Source: Tulasnella sp. 424 (taxonomy: Eukaryota > Basidiomycota > Agaricomycetes > Cantharellales > Tulasnellaceae). Taken from it: DNA of 64,000 bases. The stretch is taken from assembly GCA_019633425.1 (NCBI GenBank), contig WSUB01000010.1, positions 248,001-312,000 on the forward strand, read 5' to 3'. A program made the translations under genes and the position numbers. Shown here piece by piece: positions 44,568-54,168 of this stretch. Within the stretch, counting starts at the first letter, position 1. Each line of letters begins with the position of its first letter. Below the pieces are notes generated by a model. That model was not told where the DNA came from. It ran no database searches and saw only the letters and a program-made list of their open reading frames with translations.

Positions 44568-46378
44568 CTATTGAAGTCCACTGTGATAGTGGAGGAACTG
44601 CAGAGCCCAGTCCCGAGCAAAAAGACTAGCTTTGAGGAACTTCTTATTTGCATATTTCTTGCAAAGGAAGCTGCTTTCGAAGTCTTTGTCTGCCAAATTT
44701 TCGACGAGGAGGTAGAAGCCAGGAGCGAGTTGCTCCTCAGTATAGTCTGAGTAGTAGACGAACGCCTCGTCCTACAGAAAAATCTGTCAGGGAGGACCCA
44801 GCCGACTAAACAAGATCACTTACCCAAGAGCCCTGTAGCATGCGCTTTGCTGTGTACATGCCGACAGCGGCGATTAAACTGGGTTTCGCACGCAGGAAAC
44901 GATGGTCGAGCAAGGTGACTTCCATCAGGAGCTTGCAAAGAGTGCGAGTTTGGATGTCATAATCGTCTGCCTTGCTGATGCGCCTGACCCAGCTGTACGG
45001 CGAGCAGTAAGGAGAAACGTTGAAGTCCAAAGTCTAAAGATCCCCTCTGTTAAACCTGACGTTCCATGCTCAGGATCGGAAGGCTTACCTGAAGGATAAT
45101 CTTCTCTCCTTTCAGAATTTCCTCCCGAGAGTATTCATTCTTCGCCATGTAAGCGAATTCCTCCACCGAGGGTGCCATGATCTCCTCGTACTTCGCAGCG
45201 ATGAACATAGCAGTGACACCGACGAGTTGAAGTTTAATGAGGGAGACGACACGGCGAGAAAGGAATCTGTCGACAATGTTGACGGCGATCCAAAGGGTTT
45301 CCGGAAGCATATGGTAGCGCAGGTGAACCTGAAGAAGCCAGTCGATGAGGGTCTTGCGCATTGACCATTCAATCTCGGTTTGGCCATCCATATATGTGGG
45401 ATTAGCCATGCATTGAAGCTGTTTGAAGAGGACAGCGTCAGGAACTGGGTGGGATCTCAGGTGCAGAAGCTCGACGAACCTCTAACTTGCCCATGTACGC
45501 AAAGATTTCTTCGGCATACTCCGATACCATGGTCATGTCGGTTTCGTCAACTTCGTCTTTGAAGGTTTCTTTTACTTGCTGAATAGCAGCTTGGTATCGT
45601 GCATTCGTGGCGGGAGAAGCAAACGTCCAATCATCCTCGTCGATTTCCACATCTTCCTCGATAGTTTGAGGTTGTGGGGGCGGTGCCTGCTTCTCAGGGA
45701 CGACATGTTGCTTCTGTTCTTCATCGGACTCAACGACGTCCTCCATCGCTTGCGCGTTATCCTCTGGGTCGGTGTCGCCGCCGGCATTGACCACCTCCTC
45801 GACTTCCATGGCATCCGTCTTGGTAGAACTAACGACACAGACAGATGCACTCCCGCGAACACGGGCTTGAAGTGGTTGAGAGGTGTTTTGAGACGCGGAT
45901 GATAGGACGGCGGAGATGCTACGTCCAGTGATGGGTCGAACGGGAGGTCGGGTGCTTATTGAGTTTCGCGGTCCAAGAGGCTGTCGGCCAGTGGCAGCGA
46001 CGGCGGATGCTGTCCGACGATGTGAAGCATTTCCGGACTTTTCGGTTCCAGTGATCTTGCCCTTCTCTCCCTTGGTCTGGAGGGACTTGCGGGCGTTGGA
46101 GACATCACCCAGTGCGGCTCGGGCACTGGTTCCAATCTGGACTGAGGACTTTCCAACAACGCTGGTACCGGCCTTGGCTGATGCCGAGTTTTCGTCACCT
46201 TGAGGCTTTCGTACAGTCTACGGTGCACAACGAGGTTCGTCAGTTCAGTGTGTGGGAGAGAGCGAGGTGGGCCGGAGAAGGATAGGTCAGGGACCATGTT
46301 CGAACAGTCCGAACATCCCTAATCCCGAACAGCACGATCCATCGACAACGAACCGCAACTCACTCTACGGCCAATCAT
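44568..46378 (-). CDS. G2/mitotic B-type cyclin
   Basis: Five exons: 46378-46364, 46217-45480, 45418-45089, 45033-44824 and 44771-44568, 498 residues. It activates Cdk1 for mitosis. The N-terminus carries a canonical destruction box RAALGDVSN (residues 38-46), the APC/C degradation signal, in a Ser/Thr-rich region, then an acidic stretch. The cyclin box starts RKTLIDWLLQVHLRYHM and continues WIAVNIVDRFLSRR and KYEEIMAPSVEEFAYM. The C-terminal cyclin fold begins TLDFNVSPYCSPYSWVRRIS and ends LFARDWALQFLHYHSGLQ. Length and motif order are those of fungal Clb/Cdc13 cyclins. Exon 1 codes only MIGRR, so the 146-nt first intron lies almost at the start codon. Which yeast Clb it matches best cannot be decided by eye. 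Confidence 0.94.
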
Positions 46379-46808
46379 TGTATACAGGTTGAAACGATAA
46401 GAGCAAGAAGTGGTGGCTCGAAATGCAAGAAGTGATTATGGAAGAAGGTGTGTTCAACTACAGACTGAGAGATGTTGAATGCGGTCTGGAGCGCGAAAGC
46501 AAGTTGAAAATGGATACGCAGTAGAGAAAGATGGTCGTCGTAGCAGGAGAAAGTCGTACGCTGACTGCCTCTGGGTATGACGGAGGGTATGTTGGGGTGA
46601 AGAGGCAGGATGGCAGAGGCAGGAGGGAAGAAGGGAAAACGCTTTCGAACTGTTTACATCCTCACGCGCGGCTGACTAAGCTGGGGACAGACGAGCAAAC
46701 CAAAATCCACGTGATCCAACACGCGTTTTGACGTACTCAAGCTCAGCCCCTTTGTTGAATGGGCTGAAACAAGGAACCGAATGTATATGCAACTGTCTAT
46801 GATGTACA
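46379..46808. other. Gap holding the cyclin promoter and OLA1 3' end
   Basis: OLA1 and the cyclin gene are both on the minus strand. This 430-bp stretch is purine-rich on plus and so C/T-rich towards the cyclin start. No element is clearly recognisable. Confidence 0.4.
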
Positions 46809-48602
46809 TCATGCTCCAGCCTTCCAGTACGCGATATCTCCGTCAATCACTGTGCGCCACAGGACCCCGATGTCAGCGCTCGCCACAGAGAGACAAAGGA
46901 AACGTTTGACTTACTCTCATAGGGCTTTCCTTGTTGGCGTAGTTTACCAGCCTAGAGTAGACAGTCGTTTAAGCCTCGATCCAATATATGTACGCGTTCG
47001 GCGTGACTTACAGCCTTCACCGCGGCTTCACTGCCGTACTCCTTGAGATCATCGTAGGACATGATTTCACCACAAACAAACTTGTTTTCAAAGTCAGAGC
47101 TAGTGGGGGCGCGGGGTCAGCGAACTGAGTTCAATTGGGTGGCAGAGTGGCGTACTGGATGACGCCAGCGGCTTGAGGTGCCTTGGTGCCTTTACGGATA
47201 GTCCAAGCTCGGACTTCGTCAGGACCGCACGTGAAGTAGCGAATGAGCTGTCAAAGTGAGCGGTTCGAATCAGAGGAGAATAATGGGTGTTTCGCGACTA
47301 GAGCCTCGACCTACATCAAGTCCTGTGTATCCTGCGGTCGTGATCCTGCCCAAGGCACTTGCAGCTCCATTCTTCGCTTCCTCTGCTTTCTCCTCATCAC
47401 CTAGTGGTGCTAAACGCTCTTCCAGTGCCACACTGAAGGGGATGAGCAGGTCACCAGGATTGTTCTCGTCGATCCATGCTTTGATCTTCGGAAGCCTGTC
47501 TCCGTGTTCAGCTCTCGTCATCACGCCGGAGACTCTAGAAGCTTACCACTTGTTCTTCTTCCGGACGTAATCCTTTTCTGAGAGGTTGGCGAGGTAGATA
47601 ACGGGCTTTGCTGTGAGAAGTTGCAAGCCATTGACGACGTCGACCTAGGGATAGATCTGTGAGCTCATGGTCATTGCCAAAGGGACGTCAGTCGTACCTC
47701 TTTGTTGTTCCATTCAGCTTTCCTGACGTCCTTTTTATCTTCTTTGACGACCTTGAGGATCTTTTCGACAACGGCGATCTCCTCCTTCTTCGCCTTATCC
47801 GCCAAACTATTGCTTCCCAGCGCCCGTCCCGACTTCTTGAGATTGTCTAGGTGCTTTTCGACCCACTCTTCGTCCTTTAGTCGAAGCTCCTCGCGGATAA
47901 TCTCCATGTCTCGAATAGGGTTCACCTCGCCCTCGACGTGAATGACTTCTGCATCGTCGAAGGAGCGGACCATTTGGAATATACCATCGACTGCCCGCAC
48001 ATGTGAGAGGAAAGAATTGCCGAGACCTGCACCAGTCGAAGCACCCTAAATGGAGAAGGTTGTGAACATGAGTTCCTTGGGACGAGCCTGGTGAGAGTTT
48101 ATGGCTTCACTCACAGCTGTGAGACCGGCGATATCGATGCAAGTCAGGAAGGCAGGGACTTTGCTCGCTGGTTTATACAGATCGCAAAGCCACTCAAATC
48201 GTGCATCAGGGACGGGAATGCGAGCCTCTAGAACGGGGCGAGGATGATTCAGTCCAACGCGCTAAATAACGGGACCAATCAGAACCCCACCTTCTGGGTT
48301 GATTGTCGCATATGGGAAGTTGGCGGCTTTTCCAAGATCTGAAAGTCGACAGCACATGAGTCATCCAAATTCGTTGCACCTGGTGGAACGGGAGAGTCAC
48401 CGGTGTCGGATAGAACATTAAAGAACGAGGATTTTCCAACGTTGGGGAGACCTAGTCATTCGAAGGACGGAATGTAGCCTGAGTCGGTGATGATGCTGCC
48501 GTTCAAATCGTCGCGCTCACCGACAATACCGATCTTCAAGTTGTTAGAGGGACGGCCCAACACGGCCTTCTTTTCCGCGGCACCAGCTTTCTTTGGTGGC
48601 AT
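46809..48602 (-). CDS. OLA1: Obg-like ATPase 1 (YchF family)
   Basis: Eleven exons: 48602-48521, 48451-48401, 48338-48291, 48227-48115, 48045-47698, 47644-47547, 47495-47315, 47247-47156, 47099-47012, 46951-46915 and 46849-46809, 392 residues. OLA1/YchF is a cytosolic ATPase of the Obg superfamily that binds ribosomes and takes part in stress responses. The P-loop GLPNVGKSS lies at residues 28-36 and is split by intron 1. Switch-side motifs [19 protein letters not shown] and IDIAGLT follow. The specificity motif is NLSEKD rather than NKxD, which is why the family prefers ATP. A coiled-coil insertion ([19 protein letters not shown]) and a C-terminal TGS domain ([20 protein letters not shown]) complete the standard layout. 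The C-terminus [10 protein letters not shown] is slightly divergent from the usual end. Confidence 0.96.
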
Positions 48603-48955
48603 TCTCTTTTTGATGAGGGAAGGAGATGTACAGGTGAAACTCCGGAAAGGAGTTGTTCTTAACAAAGTGTGGTTGAACGACTGCCGGATGTCCTGTCCAA
48701 AAAGTGAGCGACCCCGCGACGTGTGCCAGAAATTTCCGCTAACGCTGAAAACTTACTCGGGAGAGGGACCGCTGGGACGACGGCGAGAGAGACGGACGGA
48801 AACAGGACGGTGGAAGTAGTGAGGCCGCGAGACTCATTAGTCTTATTCTATCGGTGGTGTGATCAAGAATCGATCGGAGGTTAGAGAGTTTTCGGGGTCT
48901 TCGCGCGTCAATTTAAGGCACTCATGTAATATAAACAAGCAGTGCCTTCAACCAA
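48603..48955. other. OLA1 promoter and tRNA upstream flank
   Basis: This 353-bp stretch lies between the OLA1 start (minus) and the tRNA gene (plus). It presumably holds the OLA1 leader; no motif is clear. Confidence 0.4.
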
Positions 48956-49029
48956 GGTCCGATGGTGTAGTTGGTTATCACTTCTGTCTAACACACAGGC
49001 GGTCGTCAGTTCGAACCTGGCTCGGATCA
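48956..49029 (+). tRNA. tRNA-Val (anticodon AAC)
   Basis: A full cloverleaf is present. The 7-bp acceptor stem GGTCCGA pairs with TCGGATC (one G-T), with discriminator A at 49029. The anticodon stem TCTGT/ACAGG holds the loop CTAACAC with anticodon AAC at 48990-48992. The T arm has the loop TTCGAAC with a 5-bp stem. There are 74 nt and no intron; CCA is not encoded, as normal for eukaryotes. The internal B box GGTTCGAA-type sequence is intact (here AGTTCGAAC), so it should be transcribed by RNA polymerase III; a T-run suitable for termination follows at about 49033-49038. Confidence 0.93.
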
Positions 49030-49200
49030 CTTCTTTTTTCCTTTTGCTGTTGCTGGTGGAGGGGGCTGATCTCGGTCGCTCGTTTTGAACACTCCACGAT
49101 ATCGAGCCTTGCAGATCGGAGGATGTCATCGCTCAGCAAGATGGTGATGATCGCTTGACCGGAGCGGATAATATTTGCTCGGCCATTCCTTGCCGGCGCA

Positions 49201-49206
49201 TATAAA
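49201..49206 (+). promoter_or_regulatory. TATA box before the LysM gene
   Basis: TATAAA lies 36 bp upstream of the ATG at 49242. If used, it would give a leader of only a few bases, so the functional start may vary. Confidence 0.45.
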
Positions 49207-49241
49207 GGCCGCCGGAGCACTGCGCGTTATCCAATTCTCCA

Positions 49242-50362
49242 ATGGCCACCACCTCCACTTCACTCTGCCTCGCCTGCTCAGGGACCGTTTCGCCTTCTTC
49301 GTCTGGCGGCGGCAAAGCCCACGTAACCGAGTGTTGTAATCGCTATATATGCTCTCAGTGTCTTAGCAAAAAACCGCGACTGGCATCGTATAACCCTTGT
49401 CTGGCATGTCTCGGGGGTGTTGGGGTGGTGACTTCAGCTCCTGAAGCCAACAAGAAAGCCCTCAAAGTCGGAAACGTGCAAGCTGAAGACGTCTTTGCCA
49501 TTGGTGATGAGTCGGACGGAGATGATAGTATGTCTATGGAGGGAGACGGGGATGATAAGGACCCAGGCCCCTCGCTCGACACCCCCAAAGCCGATCCCCC
49601 TTCGCCTAACCAAGAGTTAGAAGAAGCCTCAAACAAGCCAACCGAGTCTTCGGGCCCGTCGTCGGCGGAAGATAATAAGAGCTCCGCTGATGCAGTGAAC
49701 GAAACCCGACTGCGAGCATCCCGGAATTCCGAGTATTGGATCAAGCCCGGTGATACACTCGTCGGCATCGCCCTCAAGTTTGGAGTTGATGTGAGCTATT
49801 CCATACGAATATATTATTCTTCCATCTACGACCGTTGTTTAACGCTTTTCTGGTTCGTTCCAAGGGCCGGCTCCTCTGCAAAATGAATGCATTACCTCCC
49901 TCGACGCTCACAGTAACGCCACATCTCTTACATACACGCACTACACTCGTCCTCCCCCCGACTAATCGCACACCTTCACCACCGCCTCCCGACCTTCAAG
50001 AGCGTCTCGAACAACGAGCGAAAGAAAGAGCCGCAAAACGCTTCCAGTTCGTGACGAAAGAAGTCGATCATTCGATCGCCCGAGCTTACGTCGCCTTGGC
50101 AGACGGGAACTCTGATGAGGATTTTTCAGAGGGCAAGAAAAAGGTCGTACAGGACTCAAGTGCCAGTAACGATGCGCAGGGCTTGGAAGGTCGAGCAGTG
50201 GATCGGTATCTGGAGGATGAGGAATGGGAGGCCCAGCAGCGAGCACAGGGTCTATTACCCAAATTACAAGGATTCCCGTTCTTTAACTCTCATGGCTCGT
50301 CTGCTTCTGCCGCTTCTGAGAAGGGAGTTGGACGGCGTTGGTCCTGGTGGGGGAGGTCGTAA
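49242..50362 (+). CDS. Intracellular LysM-domain protein with N-terminal Cys-rich module
   Basis: Two exons, 49242-49790 and 49865-50362, 348 residues. A single LysM domain is split by the intron: YWIKPGDTLVGIALKFGVD then GRLLCKMNALPPSTL and THLL-type end TTLVLP. The first 55 residues contain eight cysteines in CxxC pairs (CLACSG, CCNRYICSQC, CLACLG), likely binding zinc. There is no signal peptide or membrane helix, so it is not a secreted chitin-binding effector. The C-terminal half is charged, with VDRYLEDEEWEAQQRAQG near the end. The layout matches fungal proteins related to LYSMD1/2, whose role is unknown. Zinc binding is inferred from spacing only. It stands just downstream of tRNA-Val on the same strand. 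Confidence 0.88.
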
Positions 50363-50668
50363 GTAGCCGGAGGCCGCCTCTAACGTAGATGAGTACTCTT
50401 GAATTGTTCCCCGAGACTTGCATATGTATTTACGGCCGGTAGTTGAGACATGGTTGATTTATTTGGCATATGCGTCGCGTTTGTTGTAATCCTCATTGCA
50501 CGAGAGGCTAACGTACTTTCATGTGAACCTCCGGCTAAATGCCCGAACTGGTGGTTCAAGAGGAAAGCGTCACGTTCTACACCTCCTGAAAACACTTTCC
50601 CCACTTACTCTCCCTTTCCCCTCTCCCAACTCGTCTCATCCCTCTCCCTCCCTACACGTCAGTTCGCT
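50363..50668. other. Gap upstream of the acyl-CoA dehydrogenase gene
   Basis: Bases 50580-50660 are C/T-rich on plus, a typical leader just before the ATG at 50669. Nothing else is recognised in these 306 bp. Confidence 0.45.
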
Positions 50669-53531
50669 ATGGCATCCACCAAATCTTTCACAAGAGAAGA
50701 AGTAGCAAAGGTAAAAGAAAAAAATCCGTTCAAACCGTGCTTCAACACAGCCGGCTGATGACGTCGGTTCACTTTGTCTCCTGTAGCATAACAAGGAAGG
50801 AGACCTGGTAACGATGCTTTGAAAGCTCGAAGCAGTGAGAAGAGCTAACAGTGATATTAAAATGACAGTGGGTCATCATCGATGCCAAAGTTTACGACCT
50901 ATCCAAATTCTCTCGAATGCATCCGGGTGGCCTATCCGTTCTGCTTGACGAAGAAGTCGGTTAGTACCACGTTTCTCTTTGAGGAGAGTTAATGCTTAAT
51001 TCACATGTTACTTTTGTTCTTACTTCCTAGCCGGACAAGATGCTACCGAAATCTTCTACTCGCTCCACAGGCAGGAAGTCCTCTTGAAGCCAGGCTACGC
51101 TAGGCTTCAAGTAGGTGTGCTGCAAGGAGAAGAGCCTGAAATCATCCCTCGAGCACTGGGAGCTATTTCCAAAGTGCCTCACGCAGAGCCTACATGGTTA
51201 ACCCCCGGCTATTACTCGCCGTACTTCAAGGAGGTGAGTGCCTGTCTAGTTCAGACCAAACAGGGGATGTCACTGATCCATCACTCCATTTCATAGAGCC
51301 ACAAGAAGCTCCAGGTCGCCATGCGAAAGTTTGTGGACGAGATTGTCTGTACGTGGCCACGTCGTTACTCCGCGGCTCAACCTCTTGTCCTAATTCCTAC
51401 GGTTTTCCGCAGATCCCGATGGTCAGCTTCGTGAGGCAGACGGAAAGCGAGTCTCGCAGAGCGTTTTGGATGCTATGTCTGCGAAAGAGATCCATGCCAT
51501 GCGTTTGGGGCCTGGCAAACACCTGAAAGGACGAGTACTGTTCGATGGGCTCGTTAAGCCGGAGGAGGTGCGTCCCTCCACTCCGGATCAAAACTTTGCG
51601 CGTCCAACTTGATCGACTGACAAAGCTCCTCTGTTTCCCTCACCAACTCAGTTCGATTACTTCCACGAGCTCGTTATCACTCAGGAACTTGCGAGGGTCG
51701 GCGTCCGAGGCTACGGTGATGGGCTGTTAGCTGGCATGGTACGCTCCCTCTGGACTACATTTGCTTTCTTACCAAACAAGCCGCTCTTACAGGTCATTGG
51801 CCTTCCTCCCGTACTAAACTTCGGCTCTGAGGAGCTGAAGGCTCGCATTGTTCCTGACATCTTCGCTGGGAAAAAGGTACTGCGAGGGCTCCGAGGTCTC
51901 GATTCAAGTTGTTGACACGTTTTATCAGTTCATCTCTCTAGCAATCAGCGAGGCATTTGCTGGTTCCGATGTCGCTGGCCTAAAGACAACGGCGGTGTTG
52001 ACTGAAGACAGTTAGTGCCCATCCTTCCTGGCACCGATCGTTCGCCTCTAATGACATCATGCTCCATACAGAGAAGTATTGGATCGTGAACGGTACCAAG
52101 AAGTAAGCGTAAACATTTGAGGGCACTATTAGGCCGTTGCTGACGGCTCCATCAATTTACGTGCTGAAGGTGGATCACAAGTGGGTGTTTCATCTTGTCA
52201 CAAAGCGTTCTGTAGTTGACCATGGCCTCCTTCCTTTCAGACGGACATGTACGAGCAAAACTTATAGTTTCCATCTAGTGGAAGCCTAACCGCATTCTTT
52301 GCAGTTCTCCGATTACTTCACTGTCGGTTGCCGAACAGAGGTAAGGTGATGTCCGGACCAGTCTCGCCCATTGCTCATCCTCATACCCTTTCGTCCCCAG
52401 GGCGGCTTCACTGTCCTCCTCATTGAGCGCGGCGAAGGCGTAGAGACCACACCAATCAAGACTTCTTACTCGCCCGCTGCTGGAACAGGTAAGCCTAACT
52501 CTCTTCGGATCAACAACCACTCACCATAACACGATCTTATTGCAGCCTTCATAACTTTCGACAATGTCAAGGTTCCAGTCGGCAATACCCTTGGTCCAGT
52601 TGACGGTGGGCTGATTGTCATGCTTGCAAACTTCAACCATGAACGTGAGGGTCTCTGTCCTTTTTATGGCATGAGGACGAGTTGACGAGGTTCTGGGGCC
52701 GTAGGTTGGGTGATGTGCTGTAGCTCCGCTCGGGCACAGCGCCTCGTCGTGGAAGAATCTATGAAGTGGTGCGCTCAGCGGAAGGTCTTTGGAAAGCCTC
52801 TGGTCTCTCAAGCTGTCATCCGGGCCAAGTGAGGACGTCGACGTAGAGCTCTGGTGAAACGGGCCTGACGAGTCTCCTTGTCCTCTTCAGACTCGCAAAC
52901 ATGATCAGTCGAGTCGAATCGGCTCAGAACTGGCTAGAGGCCGTGACATATCAGATGAATAACATGGTGCGCCCTGCAAACGCCGCGATATGACGAGGAA
53001 ACGAACTCACCGATATTCAACCCTTGCAGTCCTACAAGCAGCAGTCGTCGAATCTGGCAGGGTGAGATCCCACCCGCGTCGGGGGGCGGGCAACTTGAAG
53101 TTTTATTAATTAACCCTTATTTAATCAGACAAATTGGGTTCTTGAAGAAATACTGCACCAGCACAGCACAGGATACTGCAAGAGACGCGGTCCAAGTCTT
53201 TGGAGGTACTTGCGATTCCGGCACTTTTTTATGCCGCTTTCTCGCTGACGCATTCATCTAGGGCGGGGTATTACCAGAACGGGAATGGGGCGTTTCATTG
53301 AGCATGTAAGCCATCGCGGGTGTAAGGGATCGTTGCCAGGGTACTGATACACCCTCCCTAGTATCATACCACAGTCACGTTCGATTCTTTGCTTGGCGGA
53401 GGTAGGCAATAAATCATAGACTTTCCAGGATCCAGGAGCACTGACGTTCATTTCGGACAGCCGAGGATGTCTTGGGCGATCTCGGTGTCCGTCAAGCGAT
53501 GCGCAAAATGCCGTCTGATGCTCGTCTGTAG
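50669..53531 (+). CDS. Cytochrome b5 / acyl-CoA dehydrogenase fusion protein
   Basis: Twenty-two exons spanning 50669-50710 to 53461-53531, 517 residues, every phase consistent. Residues 1-75 are a cytochrome b5 domain: FTREEVAKHNKEGDLWVIID, heme ligands H39 (MHPGG) and H64 (IFYSLHRQ). The rest is an acyl-CoA dehydrogenase: VVTQEL-type LVITQELARVGVRGYGDG, FAD-contacting SLAISEAFAGSDVAGLKTTA, KWITNGHFSDYFTVGCRT, GPVDGGLIVMLANFNHERW and the C-terminal QVFGGRGITRTGMGRFIEHY. Such b5-ACAD fusions occur in fungi and probably oxidise acyl-CoAs outside the mitochondrial matrix; no presequence is visible, and the end (KMPSDARL) resembles a weak peroxisomal PTS1 because of its final ARL. Exons of 11 nt (52170-52180) and 8 nt (52241-52248) are needed to encode KWITNGH. 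Substrate length is unknown. Confidence 0.93.
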
Positions 53532-54168
53532 TGGTTCTTTTCTAATTTTGTTTGTTTCGTTATGCACACGTGCCACTCTGTATTCAGGTCTGTTTCGAAT
53601 ATAGTAATGTCTAAACTTCCTTTAAGGGAAGATGGCATTTAGGTTACAGAAAAGACATCAACAGGTGTACGGCCTGACTCGTTTTCATGTGTTAGAGCAG
53701 AGGACGGGCAAAGGGAGTGGGCGTATTGTACGGGTCGGCTAGGTCGAGTAGGTACAGGGAACGAGGCAGGCATTGACAGGGAATGTGAGGAAATCATGAA
53801 AGGGAGGCGAAGAACAGAAAAAAAGGGAAGATATAAAGCAGATGAAAGTCCGTCTGGGAGAGGGAAACAGCATCCAAGGTGCTAAGAAACACAGACAGAC
53901 AGGGAAAAAGAAGGTTGGCTGACGTCACGAGTAGCAGTCCACAAAGCGGGGGATAACATGAAAGGAGAAACCGACAAGCCAGAAGTCTATATTAAAAGTC
54001 CAGTGAATGTACGGGGAGAAAGGAGCCAGAAAATGAGTGGCAGTCATATAACATGGGGAACAATAACGTGAATAGTATGCAAGGCTATTTTGGATTGGGT
54101 ATACATAGGAAACGATATGACAAGTGGGCAGAAAGGAGCAGATGGCGAGAGCAGTAGAGCGATATTTC
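53532..54168. other. 3' flank shared by two convergent genes
   Basis: This 637-bp stretch lies between convergent stop codons. It is purine-rich on plus at 53700-53920. No coding or RNA feature is recognised. Confidence 0.45.
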
